Shown here: piece after piece, positions 51,110-62,281 of the stretch | Layout of the letters: each line of letters opens with the position of its first letter | Position numbering within the stretch: the stretch's first letter is position 1 | Origin: Aristolochia californica | Lineage: Eukaryota > Streptophyta > Magnoliopsida > Piperales > Aristolochiaceae | DNA: 64,000 bases | Assembly: GCA_029961685.1 (NCBI GenBank) | Contig: JARWKL010000005.1 | Coordinates: 17,760,164 to 17,824,163, forward strand | Reading direction: 5' to 3' | Position numbers and translations under genes: made by a program | The notes under the pieces: model-generated | The model's input: the letters and a program-made list of their open reading frames with translations, nothing else | Told to the model about the DNA's origin: nothing | Databases searched by the model: none

Positions 51110-53740
51110 ATAAACCCAAAAGTTTTGCTGTCCAAGTTTGGCAAATTCCACCAGCTCAACCCTTACAGCTTGGAATTTTATAAGAATGAGATTTCCTCCA
51201 CACATGATTTAAAAATTTATATGCATGCTTCTAACATGTTAAAGATGAAAATCACCTATGGATCAAAACCTTTTGAAGAGAATGACAAACGTTCATTAAA
51301 TTCTAATGTGAACGTGCGGTGGGATATTTGCCTGAGTCAAACTAGCCATTATTTTGCCCATATACAAAAAAGCTGACCTAACGATCATAGATAATTGTGA
51401 AGTGATTTATCATGCGTTACGGGCTATATTACCCTAAGTAATGACTTATGGATTGGGAGTCAACACTCAGTTCAAAATTCCCCGACGGTTTCAAAACCTG
51501 ATATATAAGAACTAAAAAGAGCTTATAGTCCCTAAAATTACAGACACTCCATGGAATTATCTCTGTCTACATTTGTGCATTGTCCATTTCCATTTTAGAT
51601 GTACTCATTTTTCTTAAATAAAAACTTTGAGTTTTCGGTCTCCCTTCATCCCGCGAACCAAAAACGCAAATAGATCACGACAAAATGAAAATTTTAGAGT
51701 TTATGTTTGGAAAAATTTTAAAACAATAACAAATGTAAGTAAGGAAAATTTATTCACACACCACAAATGAACCCAAAAGTTTTGCTGTCCAAGTGTGGGA
51801 AATTCCACCAGTTCAACCCTAACAGCTTGGAATTTTATAAGAATGAGATTTCTTCCACACTTGCTTTAAAAAGGAATATGCATACTTCAAAAGTGTTAAA
51901 GATGCAAATTTCCTATGGATCAAAACCTTTTGAAGAGAATGACAAACGTTCATTAAATTCTAAAGTGAACGTGCGGTGGGATATTTGCCTGAGTCAAGCT
52001 AACCATTATTTTGCCCATTTACAAAAAAGCTGACCTAACGATCATAGATGATTGTGAAGTGATTTGTCATGTGTTACGGGCTATATTACCCTAAGCAATG
52101 ACTTATGGATTGGGAGTCAACACTCAGTTCAAAATTCCCCGACGGTTGCAAAACCTGATATATAAGAACTAAAAAGAGCTTACAATCCCTAAAAATTACA
52201 GACACTCCATGGAATTATCCCTCTCTACATTTGTGCATTGTGCATTTCCATTTTAGATGTACTCATTTTTCTTAAATAAAAACTTTGAGTTTTCGGTCTC
52301 CCTTCATTCCGTGAACCAAAAACGCAAATAGATCACCACAAAATGAAAATTTTAGAGTTTATGTTTGGAAAAATTTTAAAACAATAACAAATGTAAGTAA
52401 AGAAAATTTATTCACACACCACAAATGAACCCAAAAGTTTTGCTGTACAAGTTTGGGAAATTCCACCAACTCAACCCTTACAGCTTGAAATTTTATAAGA
52501 ATGAGATTTCCTCCACACATGCTTTAAAAATTGATATTCATGCTTCAAACATGTTAAAGATGAAAATCACCTATGGATCAAAACCTTTTGAAGAGAATGA
52601 CAAACGTTCATTAAATTCTAAAGTGAACGTGCGATGGGATATTTGCCTGAGTCAAACTAGCCATTATTTTGCCCATTTACAAAAAAGCTGACCTAACGAT
52701 CATAGATGATTGTGAAGTGATTTATCATGGGTTACAGGTTATATTACCCTAAGTAATGACTTATGGATTGGGAGTCAACACCCAGTTCAAAATTCCCCGA
52801 CGGTTACAAAACCTGATATATAAGAACTAAAAAGAGCTTACAATCCCTAAAAATTACAGACACTCCTTGGAATTATCTCTCTCTACATTTGTGCATTGTG
52901 CATTTCCATTTTAGATGTACTCATTTTTCTTAAATAAAAACTTTGAGTTTTCGGTCTCCCTTCATCCCGTGAACCAAAAACGCAAATAGATCATGACAAA
53001 ATGAAAATTTTAGAGTTAATGTTTGGAAAAATTTTAAAACAATAACAAATTTAAGTAAGGAAAATTTATTCACACACCACAAATGAACCCAAAAGTTTTG
53101 CTGTCCAAGTTTGGGAAATTCCACCAGTTCAACCCTAACAGCTTGGAATTTTATAAGAATGAGATTTCTTCCACACTTGCTTTAAAAAGGAATATGCATA
53201 CTTCAAAAGTGTTAAAGATGCAAATTTCCTATGCATCAAAACCTTTTGAAGAGAATGACAAACGTTCATTAAATTCTAAAGTGAATGTGCGGTGGGATAT
53301 TTGACTGAGTCAAACTAACCATTATTTTGCCCATTTACAAAAAAGCTGACCTAACGATCATAGATGATTGTGAAGTGATTTGTCATGCGTTACGGGCTAT
53401 ATTACCCTAAGCAATGACTTATGGATTGGGAGTCAACACTCAGTTCAAAATTCCCCGACGGTTGCAAAACCTGATATATAAGAACTAAAAAGAGCTTACA
53501 ATCCCTAAAAATTACAGGCACTCCATGGAATTATCTCTCTCTACATTTGTGCATTGTGCATTTCCATTTTAGATGTACTCATTTTTCTTAAATAAAAACT
53601 TTGAGTTTTCGGTCTCCCTTCATCCCGTGAACCAAAAACGCAAATAGATCACCACAAAATGAAAATTTTAGAGTTTATGTTTGGAAAAATTTTAAAACAA
53701 TAACAAATGAAAGTAAGGAAAATTTATTCACACACCACAA
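51110..53740 (+). repeat. Alternating M-L dimer repeat
   Basis: Monomers start at 51110 (M), 51767 (L), 52425 (M) and 53083 (L), giving two dimers of about 1,315 bp. M units have CAACCCTTACAG and AACATGTTAAAGATGAAAATC. L units have CCACACTTGCTTTAAAAAGG with AATATGCATACTTC. The 51110 unit has lost its phase ATG (CAAATAAACCC). All four are class K. Confidence 0.88.
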
Positions 53741-56700
53741 ATGAACCCAAAGGTTTTGCTGTCCAAGTTTGGGAAATTCCACCAGTTCAACCCTAACAGC
53801 TTGGAATTTTATAAGAATGAGATTTCTTCCACACTTGCTTTAAAAAGGAATATGCATACTTCAAAAGTGTTAAAGATGCAAATTTCCTATGCATCAAAAC
53901 CTATTGAAGAGAATGACAAACGTTCATTAAATTCTAAAGTGAACGTGCGGTGGGATATTTGACTGAGTCAAACTAACCATTATTTTGCCCATTTACAAAA
54001 AAGCTGACCTAACGATCATAGATGATTGTGAAGTGATTTGTCATGCGTTACGGGTTATATTACCCTAAGCAATGACTTATGGATTGGGAGTCAACACTCA
54101 GTTCAAAATTCCCCGACGGTTGATAAACCTGATATATAAGAACTAAAAAGAGCTTACAATCCCTAAAAATTACCGACACTCCATGGAATTATCACTCTCT
54201 ACATTTGTGCATTGTGCATTTCCATTTTAGATGTACTCATTTTTCTTAAATAAAAACTTTGAGTTTTCGGTCTCCCTTCATCCCGTGAACCAAAAACGCA
54301 AATAGATCACGACAAAATGAAAATTTTAGAGTTTATGTTTGGAAAAATTTTAATTTATATAACAAATGTAAGTAATGAAAATTTAATCACACACCACAAA
54401 TGAACCCAAAAGTTTTGCTGTCCAAGTTTGGGAAATTCCACCAGTTCAACCCTAACAGCTTGGAATTTTATAAGAAAGAGATTTCTTCCACACATGCTTT
54501 AAAAATGGATATGCATGCTTCAAACGTGTTAAAGATGCAAATCACCTATGGATCATTTGACCTTTTGAAGAGAATGACAAACGTTCATTAAATTCTAAAG
54601 TGAACGTGCGGTGGGATATTTGCCTGAGTCAAACTAGCCATTATTTTGCCCATTTACAAAAAAGCTGACCTAACGATCATAGATGATTGTGAAGTGATTT
54701 ATCATGCGTTACGGGCTATATTACCCTAAGTAATGACTTATGGATTGGGAGTCAACACTCAGTTCAAAATTCCCCAATGGTTGCAAAACCTGATATATAA
54801 GAACTAAAAAGAGCTTACAATCCCTAAAAATTACAGACACTCCTTGGAATGATCTCTCTCCACATTTGTGCATTGTGCATTTCCATTTTAGATGTACTCA
54901 TTTTTCTTAAATAAAAACTTTGAGTTTTCGGTCTCCCTTCATCTTGTGAACCAAAAACGCAAATACATCACCACAATATGAAAATTTTAGAGTTTATGCT
55001 TTGGAAAAATTTTAAAACAATAACAAATGTAAGGAAAGAAAATTTATTCACACACCACAAATGAACCCAAAAGTTTTGCTGTCCAAGTTTGGGAAATTCC
55101 ACCAGTTCAACCCTAACAGCTTGGACTTTTATAAGAATGAGATTTCTTCCTCACATGCTTTAAAAATGGATCTGCATGCTTCAAACGTGTTAAAGATGCA
55201 TATCACCTATGGATCCAAACCTTTTGAAGAGAATGACAAACGTTCATTAAATTCTAAAGTGAACGTGCGGTGGGATATTTGCCTGAGTCAAACTAGCCAT
55301 TATTTTGCCCATTTACAAAAAGCTGACCTAACGATCATAGATCATTGTAAAGTGATTTATCATGCGTTACGGGCTATATTACCCTAGGTAATGACTTATG
55401 GATTGGGAGTCAACACTCAGTTCAAAATTCCCCGACGGTTGCAAAACCTGATATATAAGAACTAAAAAGAGCTTACAATCCCTATAAATTACAGACACTC
55501 CTTGGAATTATCTCTCTCTACATTTGTGCATTGTGCATTTCCATTTTAGATGTACTCATTTTTCTTAAATAAAAACTTTGAGTTTTCGGTCTCCCTTCTT
55601 CACATGAACCAAAAACGCAAATAGATCACCACAAAATGAAAATTTTAGAGTTTATGTTTGGAAAAATTTTAAAACAATAACAAATGTAAGTAAAGAAAAT
55701 TTATTCACACACCACAAATGAACCCAAAAGTTTTGCTGTCCAAGTTTGGGAAATTCCACCAGTTCAACCCTAACAGCTTGGAATTTTATAAGAATGAGAT
55801 TTCCTCCACACATGCTTTAAAAATTGTTATGCATGCTTCAAACATGTTAAAGATGAAAATCACCTATGGATCAAAACATTTTGAAGAGAATGACAAACGT
55901 TCATTAAATTCTAAAGTGAACGTGCGATGGGATATTTGCCTGAGTCAAACTAGCCATTATTTTGCCCATTTACAAAAAAGCTGACCTAACGATCATAGAT
56001 GATTGTGAACTGATTTGTCATGCGTTACGGGCTATATTACCCTAAGCAATGACTTATGGATTGGGAGTCAACACTCAGTTCAAAATTCCCCGACGATTGC
56101 AAAACCTGATATATAAGAACTAAAAAGAGCTTACAATCCCTAAAAATTACAGACACTCCATGGAATTATCTCTCTCTACATTTGTGCATTGTGCATTTCC
56201 ATTTTAGATGTACTCATTTTTCTTAAATAAAAACTTTGAGTTTTCGGTCTCCCTTCATCCCGTGAACCAAAAATGCAAATAGATCACCACAAAATGAAAA
56301 TTTTAGAGTTTTTGTGTGGAAAAATTTTAAAACAATAACAAATGTAAGTAAGGAAAATTTATTCACACACCACAAATGAACCCAAAAGTTTTGCTGTCCA
56401 TGTTTGGGAAATTCCACCAGTTCAACCCTAACAGCTTGGAATTTTATAAGAATGAGATTTCTTCCACACTTGCTTTAAAAAGGAATATGCATACTTCAAA
56501 AGTGTTAAAGATGCAAATTTCCTATGCATCAAAACCTTTTGAAGAGAATGACAAACGTTCATTAAATTCTAAAGTGAACGTGCGGTGGGATATTTGACTG
56601 AGTCAAACTAACCATTATTTTGCCCATTTACAAAAAAAGCTGACCTAACGATCATAGATGATTGTGAAGTGATTTGTCATGCGTTACGGGCTATATTACC

Positions 56701-57027
56701 CTAAGCAATGACTTATGGATTGGGAGTCAACACTCAGTTCAAAATTCCCCGACGGTTGCAAAACCTGATATATAAGAACTAAAAAGAGCTTACAATCCCT
56801 AAACATTACAGACACTCCATGGAATTATCTCTCTCTACATTTGTGCATTGTGCATTTCCATTTTAGATGTACTCATTTTTCTTAAATAAAAACTTTGAGT
56901 TTTCGGTCTACCTTCATCCCGTGAACCAAAAACGCAAATAGATCACGACAAAATGAAAATTTTAGAGTTTATGTTTGGAAAAATTTTAAAACAATGTAAG
57001 TAAAGAAAATTTATTCACACACCACAA
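53741..57027 (+). repeat. L, F, K, M and L monomers
   Basis: Monomers start at 53741 (L), 54400 (F), 55061 (K), 55718 (M-like) and 56376 (L). The L units at 53083, 53741 and 56376 share ATGCATCAAAACC and ATATTTGACTGAG, the second introducing a TGA that stops the frame at 73 codons. Before 54400, TTTTAATTTATATAACAAATG replaces TTTTAAAACAATAACAAATG. The 56376 interval is 652 bp because it has gained one A in the A tract and lost seven bases before GTAAGTAAAG. Confidence 0.88.
55061..55387 (+). other. 108-codon open frame, class K five-A subtype
   Basis: The frame from the phase ATG is open to ALRAILP, ending at CCCTAGG. Differences from the common form include SLDFYKN, SSSHALK and DHCKVIYH. 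It is preceded by a spacer with CAATATGAAAA and ATGCTTTGG, shared in part with the spacer before 43873. The product is not recognised. Confidence 0.3.
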
Positions 57028-57261
57028 ATGAACCCAAAAGTTTTGCTGTCCAATTTTGGAAAATTCCTCCAGTTCAACCCTAACAGCTTGGAATTTTATA
57101 AGAATGAGATTTCTTCCACACATGCTTTAAAAATGGATATGCATCCCATGAACCAAAAACGCAAATAGATCACCACAAAATGAAAATTTTAGAGTTTATG
57201 TTTGGAAAAATTTTAAAACAATAACAAATGTAAGTAAAGAAAATTTATTCACACACCACAA
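57028..57261 (+). repeat. Truncated monomer, 426-bp internal deletion
   Basis: The monomer starts normally at the ATG and runs to GGATATGCAT near 57144. It then jumps to CCCATGAACCAAAAACGC, part of the spacer normally found some 426 bp further on. It therefore lacks the indel site, the whole 3' half and the AATAAA word. The two breakpoints share the bases CAT (ATGCATGC and TTCATCCC in intact units), so this looks like a microhomology-mediated deletion rather than homologous exchange. Confidence 0.92.
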
Positions 57262-58302
57262 ATGAACCCAAAAGTTTTGTTGTCCAAATTTGGTAAATTC
57301 CACCAGTTCAACCCTAACAGCTTGGAATTTTATAAGAATGAGATTTCTTCCACACATGCTTTAAAAATTGATATGCATGCTTCAAACGTGTTAAAGATGC
57401 AAATCACCTATGGATCATTTGACCTTTTGAAGAGAATGACAAACGGTCATTAAATTCTAAAGTGAACGTGCGGTGGGATATTTGCCTGAGTCAAACTAGC
57501 CATTATTTTGCCCATTTACAAAAAAGCTGACCTAATGATCATAGATGATTGTGAAGTGATTTATCATGCATTACAGGCTATACTACCCTAAGTAATGACC
57601 TATGGATTGGGAGTGAACAGTCAGTTCAAAATTCCCCGACGGTCGCAAAACCTGATATATAAGAACTAAAAAGAGCTTACAATCCCTAAAAATTACAAAC
57701 ACTCCTTGGAATTATCTCTCTCTACATTTGTGCATTGTGCATTTCCATTTTAGATGTACTCATTTTTCTTAAATAAAAACTTTGAGTTTTCGGTCTCCCT
57801 TCATCCCGTGAACCAAAAACGCAAATAGATCACCACAAAATGAAAATTTTAGAGTTTATGTTTGGAAAAATTTTAAAACAATAACAAATGGAAGTAAAGA
57901 AAATGTATTCACACACCACAAATGAACCCAAAAGTTTTGCTGTCCAAGTTTGGGAAATTCTACCAGTTCAACCCTAACAGCTTGGAATTTTATAAGAATG
58001 AGATTTCTTCCACACATGCTTTAAAAATGGATATGCATGCTTCAAACGAGTTCAAGATGCAAATCACCTGTGGATCATTTGACCTTTTGAAGAGAATGAC
58101 AAACGTTCATTAAATTCTAAAGTGAACGTGCGGTGGGATATTTGCCTGAGTCAAACTAGCCATTATTTTGCCCATTTACAAAAAAGCTGACCTAACGATC
58201 ATAGATGATTGTGAAGTGATTTATCATGCGTTATGGGGTATATTACCCTAAGTAATGACTTATGGATTGGGAGTCAACACTCAGTTCAAAATTTCCCGAC
58301 GG
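57262..58302 (+). repeat. Class F monomers before the triplet repeat
   Basis: Monomers start at 57262 and 57922, the second running into the triplet that begins near 58303. The 57262 unit has CCAAATTTGGTAAATT and AACGGTCATTAAA. The spacer after it has CTATACTACCC, GTGAACAGTC and CGGTCGC. The 57922 unit has AACGAGTTCAAG and CCTGTGGATC. These are among the more diverged F copies. Confidence 0.88.
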
Positions 58303-60278
58303 TTGCAAAACCTGATATATAAGAACTAAAAAGAGCTTACAATCCCTAAAAATTATAGACACTCCTTGGAATTATCTGTCTCTACATTTGTGCATTGTGT
58401 ATTTCCATTTTAGATGTACCCGTTTTTCTTAAATAAAAACTTTGAGTTTTCGGTCTCCCTTCATCCCGTGAACCAAAAACGCAAATAGATCACCACAAAA
58501 TGAAAATTTTAGAGTTTATGTTTGGAAAAATTTTAAAACAATAACAAATGTAAGTAAAGAAAATTTATTCACATACCACACATGAACCCAAAAGTTTTGC
58601 TGTCCAAGTTTGGGAAATTCCACCAGTTCAACCCTAACAGCTTGGAATTTTATAGGAATGAGATTTCTTCCACACATGCTTTAAAAATTGATAAGCATGC
58701 TTCAAACGTGTTAAAGTTGCAAATCACCTATGGATCATTTGACCTTTTGAAGAGAATGAAAAACGTTCATTAAATTCTAAAGTGAACGTGCGGTGGGATA
58801 TTTGCCTGAGTCAAACTTCCCATTATTTTGCCCATTTAAAAAAAAGCTGACCTAACGATCATAGATGATTCTGAAGTGATTTACCATGCGTTACGGGCTA
58901 TATTACCCTAAGTAATGACTTATGGATTGGGAGTCAACACTCACTTCAAAATTCCCCGACGGTTGCAAAACCTGATATATAAGAACTAAAAAGAGCTTAC
59001 AATCCCTAAAAATTACAGACATTCCTTGGAATTATCTCTCTCTACATTTGTGCATTGTGCATTTCCATTTTAGATGTACTTATTTTTCTTAAATAAAAAC
59101 ATTGAGTTTTCGGTCTCCCTTCATCCCGTGAACCAAAAACGCAAATAGATCACCACAAAATGAAAATTTTAGAGTTTATGTTTGGAAAAATTTTAAAACA
59201 ATAACAAATGTAAGTAAAGAAAATTTATTCACACACCACAAATGAACCCAAAAGTTTTGTTGTCCAAGCATGGGAAATTCCACCATTTCAACCCTAACAG
59301 CTTGGAATTTTATAAGAATGAGATTTCTTCCACACATGCTTTAAAAATGGATATGCATCCTTCAAACGTGTTAAAGATGCAAATCACCTATGGATCATTT
59401 GACCTTTTGAAGAGAATGACAAACGTTCATTAAATTCTAAAGTGAACGTGCGGTGGGATATTTGCCTGAGTCAAACTAGCCATTATTTTGCCCATTTACA
59501 AAAAGCTGACCTAACGATCATAGATGATTGTAAAGTGATTTATCATGCGTTACGGGCTATATTACCCTAAGAAATGACTTATGGATTGGGAGTCAACACT
59601 CAGTTCAATATTCCCCAACGATTGCAAAACCTGATATATAAGAACTAAAAAGAGCTTACAATCCCTAAAAATTACAGACACTCCTTGGAATTATCTCTCT
59701 CTACATTTGTGCATTGTGCATTTCCATTTTAGTTGTACTCATTTTTCTTAAATAAAAACTTTGAGTTTTCGGTCTCCCTTAATCCCGTGAACCAAAAACG
59801 CAAATAGATCACCACAAAATGAAAATTTTAGAGTTTATGTTTGGAAAAATTTTAAAACAATAACAAATGTAAGTAAAGAAAATTTATTCACACACCACAA
59901 ATGAACCCAAAAGTTTTGTTGTCCAAGTTTGGGAAATTCCACCAGTTCAACCCTAACAGCTTGGAATTTTATAAGAATGAGATTTCTTCCACACATGCTT
60001 TAAAAATGGATATGCATGCTTCAAACGTGCTAAAGATGCAAATCACCTATGGACCAAAACCTTTTGAAGAGAATGACAAACGTTCATTAAATTTTAAAGT
60101 GAACGTGCGGTGGGATATTTGCCTGAGTCAAACTAGCCATTATTTTGCCCATTTACAAAAAGCAGACCTAACGATCATAGATGATTGTAAAGTGATTTAT
60201 CATGCGTTACGGGCTATATTAGCCTACGAAATGACTTATGGATTGGGAGTCAACACTCAGTTCAATATTCCCCGACGA
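58303..60278 (+). repeat. 3-monomer higher-order repeat, copy 1 (1,976 bp)
   Basis: This contains monomers starting at 58582 (F), 59242 (F) and 59901 (K). Markers are ATTATAGACACTCC, TTATCTGTCTC, GTACCCGTTTTTC, TTTTATAGGAATG, GATAAGCATGC, CAAACTTCCC, CCAAGCATGGG and GCATCCTTC. All recur 1,976 bp downstream. The left limit is set by GACGGTTGC at 58302 against GACGATTGC in copy 2. The position is ambiguous over about 40 bp, because the sequence after it is common to most monomers. Confidence 0.93.
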
Positions 60279-60305
60279 TTGCAAAACCTGATATATAAGA
60301 ACTAA
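59901..60305 (+). other. Longest open frame of the array, 134 codons
   Basis: The frame starts at the phase ATG (MNPKVLLSKFGKFHQF). It keeps register through the AAA indel and the five-A tract. It then passes the usual CCCTAAG stop because this unit reads AGCCTACGAAATG (AYEMTYGLGV), and ends at AAGAACTAA (NLIYKN). It has no signal peptide, membrane segment or motif that I recognise. A stop (TAA within GTAAGTAAAG) lies shortly upstream. It could be a gene or transposon fragment from which the satellite grew, or a chance long frame. The identical copy at 61877 arises from duplication, so it is not independent support. Confidence 0.35.
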
Positions 60306-60349
60306 AAAGAGCTTACAATCCCTAAAAATTATAGACACTCCTTGGAATT

Positions 60350-60389
60350 ATCTGTCTCTACATTTGTGCATTGTGTATTTCCATTTTAG
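60350..60389 (+). other. Splice-acceptor-like tract, representative monomer
   Basis: A pyrimidine-rich run (CTGTCTC here, CTCTCTCTC in most copies) leads over about 35 bases to CCATTTTAG. This resembles a eukaryotic 3' splice site. It is present in most monomers at the same place. The TAG also closes the extended relic frame. It may be chance in AT-rich DNA, because nothing shows that it is used. Confidence 0.15.
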
Positions 60390-60407
60390 ATGTACCCGTT
60401 TTTCTTA

Positions 60408-60413
60408 AATAAA
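60408..60413 (+). other. AATAAA polyadenylation-like word, representative
   Basis: AATAAA lies in TTCTTAAATAAAAACTTTG about 20 bp after the acceptor-like TTTTAG, and recurs once per monomer in most copies. It is lost in the 23-bp deletion near 2210 and in the truncated unit at 57028. The word alone is weak evidence in AT-rich sequence. Confidence 0.15.
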
Positions 60414-60525
60414 AACTTTGAGTTTTCGGTCTCCCTTCATCCCGTGAACCAAAAACGCAAATAGATCACCACAAAATGAAAATTTTAGAGTTTATGTTTG
60501 GAAAAATTTTAAAACAATAACAAAT

Positions 60526-60531
60526 GTAAGT
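60526..60531 (+). other. GTAAGT splice-donor-like word, representative
   Basis: AAATGTAAGTAAAG matches the eukaryotic 5' splice-site core GTAAGT. It sits about 27 bp before the phase ATG of nearly every monomer. Units 4319, 6957 and 10914 have GTTAGT instead, and the unit at 3000 has lost four bases there. The TAA in this motif closes the relic frame upstream. No function is shown. Confidence 0.15.
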
Positions 60532-61876
60532 AAAGAAAATTTATTCACATACCACACATGAACCCAAAAGTTTTGCTGTCCAAGTTTGGGAAATTCCACC
60601 AGTTCAACCCTAACAGCTTGGAATTTTATAGGAATGAGATTTCTTCCACACATGCTTTAAAAATTGATAAGCATGCTTCAAACGTGTTAAAGTTGCAAAT
60701 CACCTATGGATCATTTGACCTTTTGAAGAGAATGAAAAACGTTCATTAAATTCTAAAGTGAACGTGCGGTGGGATATTTGCCTGAGTCAAACTTCCCATT
60801 ATTTTGCCCATTTAAAAAAAAGCTGACCTAACGATCATAGATGATTCTGAAGTGATTTACCATGCGTTACGGGCTATATTACCCTAAGTAATGACTTATG
60901 GATTGGGAGTCAACACTCACTTCAAAATTCCCCGACGGTTGCAAAACCTGATATATAAGAACTAAAAAGAGCTTACAATCCCTAAAAATTACAGACATTC
61001 CTTGGAATTATCTCTCTCTACATTTGTGCATTGTGCATTTCCATTTTAGATGTACTTATTTTTCTTAAATAAAAACATTGAGTTTTCGGTCTCCCTTCAT
61101 CCCGTGAACCAAAAACGCAAATAGATCACCACAAAATGAAAATTTTAGAGTTTATGTTTGGAAAAATTTTAAAACAATAACAAATGTAAGTAAAGAAAAT
61201 TTATTCACACACCACAAATGAACCCAAAAGTTTTGTTGTCCAAGCATGGGAAATTCCACCATTTCAACCCTAACAGCTTGGAATTTTATAAGAATGAGAT
61301 TTCTTCCACACATGCTTTAAAAATGGATATGCATCCTTCAAACGTGTTAAAGATGCAAATCACCTATGGATCATTTGACCTTTTGAAGAGAATGACAAAC
61401 GTTCATTAAATTCTAAAGTGAACGTGCGGTGGGATATTTGCCTGAGTCAAACTAGCCATTATTTTGCCCATTTACAAAAAGCTGACCTAACGATCATAGA
61501 TGATTGTAAAGTGATTTATCATGCGTTACGGGCTATATTACCCTAAGAAATGACTTATGGATTGGGAGTCAACACTCAGTTCAATATTCCCCAACGATTG
61601 CAAAACCTGATATATAAGAACTAAAAAGAGCTTACAATCCCTAAAAATTACAGACACTCCTTGGAATTATCTCTCTCTACATTTGTGCATTGTGCATTTC
61701 CATTTTAGTTGTACTCATTTTTCTTAAATAAAAACTTTGAGTTTTCGGTCTCCCTTAATCCCGTGAACCAAAAACGCAAATAGATCACCACAAAATGAAA
61801 ATTTTAGAGTTTATGTTTGGAAAAATTTTAAAACAATAACAAATGTAAGTAAAGAAAATTTATTCACACACCACAA

Positions 61877-62281
61877 ATGAACCCAAAAGTTTTGTTGTCC
61901 AAGTTTGGGAAATTCCACCAGTTCAACCCTAACAGCTTGGAATTTTATAAGAATGAGATTTCTTCCACACATGCTTTAAAAATGGATATGCATGCTTCAA
62001 ACGTGCTAAAGATGCAAATCACCTATGGACCAAAACCTTTTGAAGAGAATGACAAACGTTCATTAAATTTTAAAGTGAACGTGCGGTGGGATATTTGCCT
62101 GAGTCAAACTAGCCATTATTTTGCCCATTTACAAAAAGCAGACCTAACGATCATAGATGATTGTAAAGTGATTTATCATGCGTTACGGGCTATATTAGCC
62201 TACGAAATGACTTATGGATTGGGAGTCAACACTCAGTTCAATATTCCCCGACGATTGCAAAACCTGATATATAAGAACTAA
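61877..62281 (+). other. 134-codon open frame, duplicate copy
   Basis: This is the second copy of the 59901 frame, within the 1,976-bp tandem duplication, and its translation is identical. Private residues such as YGPKPFEEN and SLNFKVN are retained. The frame again ends at AAGAACTAA. No ribosome-binding site, TATA box or other promoter feature specific to this unit is evident relative to its neighbours. Confidence 0.35.

Larger units (their letters stand above)
60279..62254 (+). repeat. 3-monomer higher-order repeat, copy 2 (1,976 bp)
   Basis: This contains monomers starting at 60558 (F), 61218 (F) and 61877 (K). The three open frames translate identically to those of copy 1, and I saw no base difference in the stretches I compared. 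It is therefore the most recent duplication visible in the window. Sequence after 62254 departs from copy 1 at ACAATTCC (62296) and TTACGGACAC. Confidence 0.93.
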
